Position numbers and translations under genes: made by a program. From Paraburkholderia adhaesiva (GTDB taxonomy: Bacteria > Pseudomonadota > Gammaproteobacteria > Burkholderiales > Burkholderiaceae), in NCBI RefSeq assembly GCF_021390575.1, contig NZ_JAJEJQ010000002.1, positions 868,001 through 932,000 on the forward strand: a stretch of 64,000 nucleotides of DNA. Reading direction: 5' to 3'. Shown here piece after piece: positions 22,880 through 30,323 of the stretch; position 1 is the stretch's first letter, and each line of letters opens with the position of its first letter. The notes under the pieces were generated by a model that did not search any database, was not told the origin of the DNA, and saw only the letters and a list, made by a program, of their open reading frames with translations.

Positions 22880-23179
22880 TCAGCAGCCCGGGTGCCTGAA
22901 CCAGTGCCGCATGGCCTGCGTGATTGCCTCGTCCGCCGGGGTGCCCTGGGCTATCGCGCCGTAGATCCCATGCGCGAATTTTTCGCCGAGGCTGCCTTCC
23001 AGAAACGCGCGGGCGTTCTCGAACGAACCGTCGGTGGCGCGCGCCACCGCGCGGATCGCGAGCGGCCAGGTCTGCGCGGCGTATTGGTCCATCCAGCCGT
23101 AGCAGGCTGCACCGGGCTTCAGCGGCGCGGGGACTGGCTGGGGAGTGTCCTGGCGTGTGGGGTTCGTGCTGATGTTCAT
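22880..23179 (-). CDS. paralogous small phage protein
   Basis: 99 residues. GGAG seven bases before the ATG. N-terminus MNISTNPTRQDTPQP is a proline-rich lead; the shared core is CYGWMDQYAAQTWPLAIRAV (about 26-45) and SFENARAFLEGSLGEKFAHG (about 51-70), then an amphipathic helix. Fourth member of the paralogous family, placed nearest the terminase genes. Expressed from repeat E. Confidence 0.75.
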   Translation of the reverse strand: MNISTNPTRQDTPQPVPAPLKPGAACYGWMDQYAAQTWPLAIRAVARATDGSFENARAFLEGSLGEKFAHGIYGAIAQGTPADEAITQAMRHWFRHPGC

Positions 23180-23210
23180 CGTGTCACTCCGGAGTGCATG
23201 GCGGTGAAGC

Positions 23211-23292
23211 CATTTACGCGTACTGCGCGCACATCATCCAGTCCTTTCTGCGGGGTCGCGCCACGTGACCGGCACGGGATGATCGTGCGCAG
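23211..23292 (-). promoter_or_regulatory. promoter repeat copy E
   Basis: CATTTACGC (23211-23219), 15 bases, CATCCAGTCCTT (23235-23246), 32 bases, ATGATCGTGCGCAG (23279-23292). The most diverged copy; 31 bases upstream of the start at 23179. It also separates the minus-strand cluster from the rightward late genes. Confidence 0.68.
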
Positions 23293-23354
23293 GACTTGAG
23301 CGGTGTATCGAACAGGAATACTGACGGATTGACAGGTGGACGACAGGTTCGATC

Positions 23355-23777
23355 ATGCCGCGCAGCCAGTTCACGCCCGCCCTCGCGCAGCGCCAGCTCG
23401 TGCTCAAGCTGGCCGCGTGCGGCACCCCGGTGCGCGAGATCTGCGCGCTGGTTAACGGCGCGCGCGGACGGCCCGTCACCGAGACGACGCTGCGCTTACA
23501 CTTCGCGCAGGAGCTGCTCGAGGGCGCGGTGCGCGCCAACAGCAACGTCGCGCAGTCGCTTTACAGCAAGGCGACCGGCGGCGACACCATCGCGGCGATC
23601 TTCTGGCTCAAGTGCCGCGCGCACTGGCGCGAGAGCGCCCAGGCGCTGGAGCTGACGGGGCCGGGCGGCGGGCCGCTGATCGTGCAGTCGATGACCGATG
23701 CGCAACTCGAAGCCATTGTCGCGAAAGCGCGTCAGCGGCGGCGCAGACTGCCGGGTCCCTCGGGAGAGTCGCCATGA
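23355..23777 (+). CDS. terminase small subunit
   Basis: 140 residues. The N-terminal half is a helix-turn-helix (LVLKLAACGTPVREICALVN, then GRPVTETTLRLHF), as in small terminases that bind the packaging site; the centre (GGDTIAAIFWLKCRAHWRE) is typical of this group, and the C-terminus is basic. It precedes the large terminase by one base between stop and start, as expected for a packaging pair. It begins the late operon. Confidence 0.85.
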   Translation: MPRSQFTPALAQRQLVLKLAACGTPVREICALVNGARGRPVTETTLRLHFAQELLEGAVRANSNVAQSLYSKATGGDTIAAIFWLKCRAHWRESAQALELTGPGGGPLIVQSMTDAQLEAIVAKARQRRRRLPGPSGESP

Positions 23778-25316
23778 ATGTCGTGCTGGCGGGGTCCTGA
23801 TGCCATGAAGGGGGAGCGCGGTGGCCCGCAGGCGGTCGGTCCGGATGCCGCCGCCGCCGAGCTGCTGGTGCGCCGCCGTGCGCGCGCGAACATCCTCGAC
23901 TACGCCAACGCGATCGAGGTGCCGGGGCGACCGGTGGGCGAGAACGCCGACACCGACGAGTGCGAGCAGTTCGAGCCGGTGAGCGCGCCGCTCGCGGCAC
24001 ATCACCGGCTGATTCTCGAACGCGTCGAGGCCACGAGCCGCACCCCGCACGGTCGCCTCATGATCTTTACGCCGCCGGGGGCCGGCAAGTCGACGTATGC
24101 GTCGGTAGTGTTCCCGTCGTATTACCTCGGCGCGGCGCCCGACCGGCGCCTCATTCTCGCGAGCTATGGCGACGCGCTGGCGAGCCGCATGGGACGGCGC
24201 ACCCGCTCCATCGTGCGGCAGCAGCGCTGGCAGCGCATCTGGCACACGGAGCTGGCCGCCGACTCGCACGCCGCGCACGCGTTCGCGCTCGCCAACGGCA
24301 GCGAGTATCTGGCGTGCGGACTGTTGTCCGGGGTCACCGGCAATCGCTGCGGAGGGCTGGTTATCGACGATCCCATGAGAGGGCGCGAGCAGGCCGATTC
24401 GGAGGTGGTGCGCGACAAGGTGTTCGACGCCTATGAGGACGACCTGAAGACCCGGCTGATGCCGGGCGGCTGGATCGTCTACATCGGAACTCGCTGGCAC
24501 GAGGACGATCTCGCCGGACGCATCCTGCCCGAGGGCTGGGCGGGCGAGAGCGGCATGATCGCCTGCCGTGACGGCAACACGTGGGAGGTGCTGTGCCTGC
24601 AGGCGCGCTGCGAGAGCGATACCGACCCGCTCGGACGCGCGGCGGGCGAGTACCTGTGGCCCGAGTGGTTCGACGCGCGGCACTGGGCGCAGTACGAGGC
24701 GAACCCGCGCACGTGGGCGTCGCTGTACCAGCAGCGTCCGGTGCCGCCCGAGGGTGACCTGTTCAGGCCCGAGCAGATCGCGATCGTCGACATCGTCCCG
24801 TCGACATGGATCGACTGGGTGCGCGGCTGGGATCTGGCGAGCGTCGAGGGCGATGGCGACTGGACGGCGGGCGCGAAGCTGGGGCGCCTCGCGGACGGAC
24901 GCTATGTGATTGGCGACATGACGCGGGGCCGCTGGGGACCGGACCGGCGCGATGCGATCATCGCGGCCACTGCGGCGCTCGACAGCGCGCGCACGCGCGT
25001 GGGGCTGCCCCAGGACCCGGGCCAGGCTGGCAAGACGCAGGTGCTGTATCTGACGCGCGAACTCGAGGGCTACCGCGTCGCGAGCAGCCCCGAGACCGGC
25101 GACAAGGTCACACGTGCCGAGCCGTTCGCGGCGCAGGTCAACGTGGGTAACGTGCTGATGCTGCGAGGCGACTGGAATGCGGCCCTCATCGCCGAGCTGC
25201 GCGGCTTTCCGTTCGGCACGCACGACGACCAGGTCGATGCACTGTCGCGCGCCTTCGCGCTGCTGATCGCGCGCCGCCCGATGCGCATCTCCGACGCGGC
25301 GCTTACTGCGGTGTGA
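23778..25316 (+). CDS. terminase large subunit
   Basis: 512 residues. Packages phage DNA into proheads using an ATPase and an RNase H-like nuclease. Walker A is TPPGAGKST (about 95-103), Walker B GLVIDDPM (about 194-201), coupling motif YIGTRWHEDDL; nuclease acidic residues lie in RGWDLASVEGDGDW (about 349-362) and FGTHDDQVDALSRAF near the end. The start at 23778 has GGGAGAG about ten bases upstream; ATG 23805 is an alternative. The gene ends the packaging pair; the portal gene follows only after a 2.1-kb insertion of cargo genes. Confidence 0.93.
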   Translation: MSCWRGPDAMKGERGGPQAVGPDAAAAELLVRRRARANILDYANAIEVPGRPVGENADTDECEQFEPVSAPLAAHHRLILERVEATSRTPHGRLMIFTPPGAGKSTYASVVFPSYYLGAAPDRRLILASYGDALASRMGRRTRSIVRQQRWQRIWHTELAADSHAAHAFALANGSEYLACGLLSGVTGNRCGGLVIDDPMRGREQADSEVVRDKVFDAYEDDLKTRLMPGGWIVYIGTRWHEDDLAGRILPEGWAGESGMIACRDGNTWEVLCLQARCESDTDPLGRAAGEYLWPEWFDARHWAQYEANPRTWASLYQQRPVPPEGDLFRPEQIAIVDIVPSTWIDWVRGWDLASVEGDGDWTAGAKLGRLADGRYVIGDMTRGRWGPDRRDAIIAATAALDSARTRVGLPQDPGQAGKTQVLYLTRELEGYRVASSPETGDKVTRAEPFAAQVNVGNVLMLRGDWNAALIAELRGFPFGTHDDQVDALSRAFALLIARRPMRISDAALTAV

Positions 25317-25497
25317 TATGGCGGACTAGGGGCATCTGAACCGGCCCGTACGGATCAAGCGGCGCTGCTCGACCCTTGGCAGTATTTGTGTACGCTGTTT
25401 CAGCGATGGCAGCTCAGTTTAGCGTTCATGTTGAGCCGGTCGCGCCATGCTGATGCCAAGCAAGGGTTTAGTTTTCGCGGTGTTCCGCCATTCTTCG
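25317..25497. other. boundary of cargo insertion, no gene seen
   Basis: 181 bp between the terminase stop and the stop of the HEPN gene. GC content falls here. No hairpin with a U-run was found on either strand. Confidence 0.5.
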
Positions 25498-26145
25498 CTA
25501 AGCGACATTTCGTTCAAAGCGACGAAGGACAGCGGAATTCTCAATCTCGTTGCGGAAGGTCTCGATTAGACCAAGAACGTCGTCGTGCAAATTTAAGTAT
25601 TCGTCGACGGTTAATTCTAATGCCTCGCCATGAGCAATATGATTTCGTGGATTCACGAGGTTTGTATCTATGAAGTGCAGGCGAGTTTCAAACTGTCCAA
25701 GATCGAGTCCTAGTGCAGTGAGAATATCCAAGAGGACCTTGGATGAAAGATTCGATTTCGTATCAACGACATTTTTGTAAGGAACGCGAGACTGGATGTC
25801 GAGCGAGGTACAAAAGAAATCGGCGAGTGCATTTGCGCTTGAGACCTTCTCGCTTGCTTTCATTTCGACGAACTTGGATCGAAGTGTCAAGGCCACGAAG
25901 TTGGGTGCAAGCTTACGATAGGGTATGCGGTGTGAGGCCACGTACTCTAGATAATGGGCGGCGGCTCCTTTCACGAAGCCTTCCCAATGTGCATACAGAA
26001 GTGCGACACCTGCCCGGATCGCCACTCTGCATCGGAGTTGACCGGAGGACTCTTGTACCAAAGCCCTCATGTCCGTAAGCTCCCTTCGCCGCCAGACCAG
26101 GTCTTCGGCGATGCGATCCACCAACTCGTTCGTTGTGCGGATCAT
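25498..26145 (-). CDS. HEPN ribonuclease of MAE_28990/MAE_18760 type
   Basis: 215 residues. HEPN proteins are metal-independent RNases used in toxin-antitoxin, abortive-infection and CRISPR systems. Here the family is recognised by DLVWRRRELTDMRALVQ (15-31), RAGVALLYAHWEGFVK (44-59) and the catalytic R-x4-H motif in NPRNHIAHGE (Arg167, His172). The start at 26145 lies five bases beyond the stop of the DUF262 gene, so the two form an operon; a longer reading frame is ruled out by overlap. GC is visibly lower than in the flanking phage genes. Likely toxin or effector: cleavage of RNA on phage attack, held in check by its partner. Target not known. Confidence 0.85.
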   Translation of the reverse strand: MIRTTNELVDRIAEDLVWRRRELTDMRALVQESSGQLRCRVAIRAGVALLYAHWEGFVKGAAAHYLEYVASHRIPYRKLAPNFVALTLRSKFVEMKASEKVSSANALADFFCTSLDIQSRVPYKNVVDTKSNLSSKVLLDILTALGLDLGQFETRLHFIDTNLVNPRNHIAHGEALELTVDEYLNLHDDVLGLIETFRNEIENSAVLRRFERNVA

Positions 26146-26150
26146 GGCGG

Positions 26151-27263
26151 TCAAGCCACCTTGGAAAAAAGTTTCCGGCCAAGAGGAATTAACCGCGGTA
26201 GTCGGCGACTTGCATTTACCCCGGACGTCGCCCAATCGGTGAAAGCCTTGTCAGACCAGATCGACCTTGCCCGCTTGGGAATTTCTTTCGGTTCACAAAG
26301 CGTGCCTTCGGCGATGTTGTATGCCACGCCAAGTGCAACTACCTCAAACATCGAAAGAAGAAAACCACCTTCGTGCCTCTTCTTCTTAGTGCTGTAGCGC
26401 TTGAACGCATCATCTTCAAGGGTCTGTGCAAGCATGCCGAAGGTGTCTTCAAACAATTGCTTGGCTTCGCCTCGTCGGAATCGCTTGTCCTGCGCGACAT
26501 CCGAGACGCGGTCAGTCAGGAATACTCCGACATCGCCAATCGACTTGATTTCGGCCTCTGGAATTCGAGCAAGGAGAACGAACCGGAGCGCGAGTTCGAC
26601 ATCGTAAGCTTCCTCAAGAGGACGGTCGCTAAGTGCTGTTGTGATGATGAACGGTTCGTAATTTGGTAGATCCTTCATCCACTCAAAGAACGACTTGTTG
26701 ATCATTACCAAGAGACAGTTCCGAACTTCCTGCGGGCTGAGTTCGGAGCCACCAGTGTTCAGACGCTGAAATAGGTCATACTTTGCGGATTCATCGCTTT
26801 CCTTCAAGACAATACTTGCGGCAATCTTCGATCTTTTGATTACTAGCTGTAGTTCTTTGGGAAGAGCGCGCTTCGGGTTCTCCACATCGTCCCATAGAAC
26901 GCTCTTCAGCGCCGGAAGGTATTTCGTACCTTCGAGGACAAGCGGTTCCATGCGCTTCCCGCGTTCATCGCGGAGAATTCCCATAAATTGAAAAATTGTC
27001 GAAAGTCGCTGCAAACCGTCTACGACATCCCACACACCGTCGGAGCGCTGACTCACGAATATCTGCGGCAAGGGAATGCCAAGGAGGATTGACTCGATTA
27101 ATCCGGCCTTCTGCGCTGGGGTCCATCGGTAGAAGCGTTGGAACTCGGGATGTATATCTAGCTCTTCGCGCTCATACATGCTTACCCACTCCCCGATCGA
27201 CATCGGATAGCCGTCCGTCTTAATCTCGCGGCGTTTCTTGTTGATTTGCTCAACCAGTGACAT
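26151..27263 (-). CDS. DUF262 protein (ParB/GmrSD-N-like), partner of the HEPN nuclease
   Basis: 370 residues. The DUF262 fold is shown by HPEFQRFYRWTPAQK (38-52), LIESILLGIPLPQIFV (55-70), the DGxQR-type motif DGLQR (82-86) and QRLNTGGSELSPQEVRN. In GmrSD enzymes this domain binds or hydrolyses nucleotides and controls a nuclease; here the nuclease is the separate HEPN protein encoded next. The HNH motif of GmrD is absent. It has AAGGA before its start and is read opposite to the late operon, so it needs its own promoter, not clearly seen. Proposed sensor or regulator of a two-gene defence module. Confidence 0.85.
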   Translation of the reverse strand: MSLVEQINKKRREIKTDGYPMSIGEWVSMYEREELDIHPEFQRFYRWTPAQKAGLIESILLGIPLPQIFVSQRSDGVWDVVDGLQRLSTIFQFMGILRDERGKRMEPLVLEGTKYLPALKSVLWDDVENPKRALPKELQLVIKRSKIAASIVLKESDESAKYDLFQRLNTGGSELSPQEVRNCLLVMINKSFFEWMKDLPNYEPFIITTALSDRPLEEAYDVELALRFVLLARIPEAEIKSIGDVGVFLTDRVSDVAQDKRFRRGEAKQLFEDTFGMLAQTLEDDAFKRYSTKKKRHEGGFLLSMFEVVALGVAYNIAEGTLCEPKEIPKRARSIWSDKAFTDWATSGVNASRRLPRLIPLGRKLFSKVA

Positions 27264-27477
27264 GTATAGATCCTTCGCGAATGTGCAGGTACGTGATGAT
27301 AGCGGATATGTACCTCGTGCTCACCGAACTCGCTCTATCGGCCGAGCGGAGGGTACCCGCTGAACCGGCGGATGTTCTTGATCGAATGGGCCTGCGGACA
27401 GTCTGCTACGAGCCCATTTTGACGCACGCCTAACTCTGCCGTTTATCGCTGGCTGTTGTGTAAGGCGCGGTGTAAGC
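27264..27477. other. boundary of cargo insertion upstream of portal gene
   Basis: 214 bp with no gene. It must contain the leftward promoter of the DUF262-HEPN pair; TATCAT on the minus strand near 27298 is a possible -10 but no good -35 is visible. Confidence 0.45.
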
Positions 27478-28977
27478 ATGGCATGGCCTGAATTCCTGCG
27501 CCTCCGGCGCGTGTCAAAAGCGGCGTCACCGGAGCTGCCGTCCGCTCGCAATGGGCTCGACATTCGCGAGTCAGCGCTCGGAGTGCTCGGTGCGCCGCTA
27601 CCGCGTGTGCAGGCATTCACGTTGCCGCAGGCCGCGCCGGGCGTGATCGCGCAGGACGCGAAGCTCACCTGCGATGCGGCGTGCGATGCGAACTACCGCT
27701 GGGCGCTCGGGAGCGCCTTCGCCGAGGGCCTGGGCTTTCTCGGCTATCCGTATCTGGCCGAACTCACGCAGCGCCCAGAGTACAGGCGGCCCGCCGAAAT
27801 CCTTGCCAAGGAGATGACGCGCAAGTGGATCCGCCTGCAGAGTGCGGGCGAGGAGGACCGCAGCGAAAAGATCGCGCAGATCGACGCCGAGATGCAACGC
27901 CTGAACGTGCAGGCGGCGTTTCGCAAGGCCGCCGAGCAGGACGGGTTTTTCGGGCGTGCGCAACTGTTTCTCGACATGGGCGACGACCGCCCCGAGGAGC
28001 TGGTGGCACCGCTCGCGGACAGCGTCACAAAGATCGGCCCCGGGGGCCTCAAACGCCTTCAGGCGGTGGAGCCGGTCTGGACCTACCCGGGCGTGTACAA
28101 CTCGACCGATCCGCTCTCTGCCGACTTCTACCAGCCGCAGACCTGGTTCGTGATGAACCGCCAGGTGCATGCCAGCCGCCTGCTGACTTTCGTGTCGCGC
28201 CCGCTGCCCGACATGCTCAAGCCCGCGTATGCGTTCGGGGGCCTGAGTCTCTCGCAGATCGCCAAGCCCTACGTCGACAACTGGCTCAGGACCAGGCAAA
28301 GCGTGTCGGACCTGCTGCACTCGTTCTCGACCATGGTGCTCAAGACGAACCTCGCGGCGGTGCTCAACGCCGAAGGCGCCGAGCAGATGCTGCGGCGCGC
28401 GGTACTGTTCAACCAGGCGCGCGACAACCGGCACCTCATGATGATCGACCGCGACACCGAGGACTTTGCCAACGTGTCCGCGCCGCTCGGCAGCCTCGAC
28501 CGTCTGCAGGCGCAATCGCAGGAGCACATGGCGGCGGTCACCGGCATTCCGCTGATCGTGCTGCTCGGCATCACGCCCTCGGGCCTGAACGCCACCAGCG
28601 AGGGCGAGCTGCGCACCTTCTATGCGTGGATCGAGGCGCAGCAGGAGGCGCTTTTCACCGCGCCGCTCACGCGCCTGCTGAACGTGATCCAGCTGTCGCT
28701 GTTCGGTGAGATCGACCCGGACATCGGCTTCAGCTACGTGCCGCTGTGGACGCTCTCGGAGGAGCAGCTCGCCAACATGCGCAAGGTCGAGGCCGACACG
28801 GGCATCGGGCTCATCAACGCGGGCGTGATCAGTCCGGAGGAGGAACGTGTGCGGCTGGCCTCGCAGGAGGACGGCCCGTATGCGTCGCTGGATCTGAACG
28901 AAGAGCCGCCCGAGCCGCCGCTGAAAGCCCTGCGCAGTGCGGGCGGCGCGGGCCTGGAGTTCCAGCATGCGTCGTGA
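27478..28977 (+). CDS. portal protein, DUF1073 family
   Basis: 499 residues. The portal forms the head-tail gateway for DNA. DUF1073-type portals are recognised by YPYLAELTQRPEYRRPAEIL (about 84-103), MNRQVHASRLLTFVSRPLP and GIPLIVLLGITPSGLNATSE (about 361-380) followed by the long C-terminal helix. Databases sometimes label this family 'anti-CBASS Acb1-like' after an unrelated fusion; the catalytic Acb1 His-x-Thr pairs are not evident here, so only the portal role is supported. The gene follows the cargo insertion and is first of the head module. Confidence 0.85.
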   Translation: MAWPEFLRLRRVSKAASPELPSARNGLDIRESALGVLGAPLPRVQAFTLPQAAPGVIAQDAKLTCDAACDANYRWALGSAFAEGLGFLGYPYLAELTQRPEYRRPAEILAKEMTRKWIRLQSAGEEDRSEKIAQIDAEMQRLNVQAAFRKAAEQDGFFGRAQLFLDMGDDRPEELVAPLADSVTKIGPGGLKRLQAVEPVWTYPGVYNSTDPLSADFYQPQTWFVMNRQVHASRLLTFVSRPLPDMLKPAYAFGGLSLSQIAKPYVDNWLRTRQSVSDLLHSFSTMVLKTNLAAVLNAEGAEQMLRRAVLFNQARDNRHLMMIDRDTEDFANVSAPLGSLDRLQAQSQEHMAAVTGIPLIVLLGITPSGLNATSEGELRTFYAWIEAQQEALFTAPLTRLLNVIQLSLFGEIDPDIGFSYVPLWTLSEEQLANMRKVEADTGIGLINAGVISPEEERVRLASQEDGPYASLDLNEEPPEPPLKALRSAGGAGLEFQHAS

Positions 28978-28999
28978 TGGGTGATCGGGTGGGCGAATT

Positions 29000-29836
29000 A
29001 TGGGCCGCGCCATCGTTGCACCGACCGCGAAGCCGGTGACGCTCGCTGCCGTGCGCCCGAACGTTGGCATCGAGGCGGCCTACCGGCGGCGGCTCGAGCG
29101 CCTGATCGATCTCATGCACGCGAGCCTCGTGTACTGGCTGCGCGCGTGCTACCGCGCGAACGAACCCGAACTGGCCGGTGACGGGATGGGTGCGATGGCG
29201 AGGGATGCGAGTCCCGCGAGGCTGCTGCGCCGGACGATGGCGAAGCTGGCGCGCCGCTGGCAGCGCCGCTTCGACGAGATCGCGCCGACGCTCGCACAAC
29301 GCTTTGCTGACAGCGCGCTGGGCCACACCGATGGTGCGTTCGCGGCCTCGCTCAAACGCGAGGGCTTTGCGGTCGACTTTCATCTGACGCGCGAAGCGAA
29401 CGACGCGCTGCAGGCCACCATCGGCGAGAACGTCGGACTGATCCGTTCGGTCGCGCAGACGCATCTGGCGGACGTGCAGGGGATCGTGATGAGGAGCGTG
29501 CAGACCGGCCAGGACGTGGGCGGTCTCACGAAGGAGCTGCAGGAGCGCTATGCGCTCACGCGCCGGCGCGCGGCGTTCATCGCGCGCGACCAGAACAGCA
29601 AGGCGACGGCAATGGTGGTGCGGGTGCGCCAGGCGGGTCTCGGCATCACCGAGGCGATCTGGCTGCACAGCCATGGCGGCAGGCATCCGCGGCCCTCGCA
29701 TGTGGCGGCGGACGGCCAGCGTTACACGATCAGCGAGGGGATGTATCTGGACGGGGTGTGGACCTGGCCGGGGCGCGAGCCGAACTGCCGCTGTGTGAGC
29801 CGTTCGGTGATTCCCGGACTCGAGGCAGGACGCTAG
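29000..29836 (+). CDS. minor head protein (SPP1 gp7/Mu gpF-like)
   Basis: 278 residues. The C-terminal half is diagnostic: ARDQNSKATAMVVRVRQAGL (about 194-213), WLHSHGGRHPRPSH and WPGREPNCRCVSRSV, which is the Mu F/SPP1 gp7 fold involved in early DNA entry and capsid assembly. The N-terminal half is helical and arginine-rich. It lies between portal and maturation protease, as usual. A perfect 11-bp hairpin follows 14 bases after the stop. Confidence 0.88.
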   Translation: MGRAIVAPTAKPVTLAAVRPNVGIEAAYRRRLERLIDLMHASLVYWLRACYRANEPELAGDGMGAMARDASPARLLRRTMAKLARRWQRRFDEIAPTLAQRFADSALGHTDGAFAASLKREGFAVDFHLTREANDALQATIGENVGLIRSVAQTHLADVQGIVMRSVQTGQDVGGLTKELQERYALTRRRAAFIARDQNSKATAMVVRVRQAGLGITEAIWLHSHGGRHPRPSHVAADGQRYTISEGMYLDGVWTWPGREPNCRCVSRSVIPGLEAGR

Positions 29837-29849
29837 AAGAAACAGGAAT

Positions 29850-29874
29850 GTGCCGTGGATGTGATCCACGGCAC
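29850..29874. terminator. hairpin between convergent genes
   Basis: GTGCCGTGGAT (29850-29860), loop GTG, ATCCACGGCAC (29864-29874): an 11-bp perfect stem. On the minus strand it is followed by ATTCCTGTTTCTT. It probably ends the transcript of 29898-30233 and may dampen readthrough of the late operon in the other direction. Confidence 0.6.
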
Positions 29875-29897
29875 GTCACAGTTCAGTCCTGGACAGC

Positions 29898-30233
29898 TCA
29901 GGCAGGCTCGATCTCAGGATCTGCCGAATCAGCCGCGCGCTGCTCGCGGATCAGTGCGCCCGATTGTTCCTTTGTATAGGCAGTCCGGGTCCGGTTCGCC
30001 TTGAAAAACTCGTCGATCACCAGGACTTTCGCTGCGGTGAACGTGATCGGGTCGTCCGGGTTGTTCTTCCTGCTGTTGAGCGTCAACTGCAAAGCGATCA
30101 CCTCCGGGTCAACATTGTTTGCAAGCGACGAAGCAACCCGGGCAGCCGAGTCACGCGTTCGGCTCGCCTGATCTGACGCGACCCGTTCAAACAGATCGAC
30201 AGTCCTGTCCGCCATTTGCTGCAATTTTTTCAT
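29898..30233 (-). CDS. minus-strand cargo gene in head module
   Basis: 111 residues, unrecognised. Start at 30233 chosen because GGAG lies six bases upstream; an ATG four codons earlier overlaps that site. All-helical N-terminal half (KKLQQMADRTVDLFERVASD), then LQLTLNSRKNNPDDP and a coiled C-terminus. Read opposite to the late genes around it, so it is an accessory gene expressed separately, probably in the lysogen. The pair of isolated direction and terminator hairpin is typical of a moron. Confidence 0.6.
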   Translation of the reverse strand: MKKLQQMADRTVDLFERVASDQASRTRDSAARVASSLANNVDPEVIALQLTLNSRKNNPDDPITFTAAKVLVIDEFFKANRTRTAYTKEQSGALIREQRAADSADPEIEPA

Positions 30234-30323
30234 CACACGCTCCATCGCTCACTGAAAGGTCTGGTTTGACTTTAGCGTGCGGGGAAAAGTTCGTGCGATC
30301 AGTCACCGTTCGGGGACGCCACA

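Noticed and set aside
23496..25223. 575-codon minus-strand open frame opposite the terminase
   Set aside because: Covers the conserved large terminase gene; no start signal or family.
27478..28977. Anti-CBASS nuclease (Acb1) function of the DUF1073 protein
   Set aside because: The family label comes from a shared N-terminal domain; the catalytic His-Thr pairs are not evident and the position is that of the portal.
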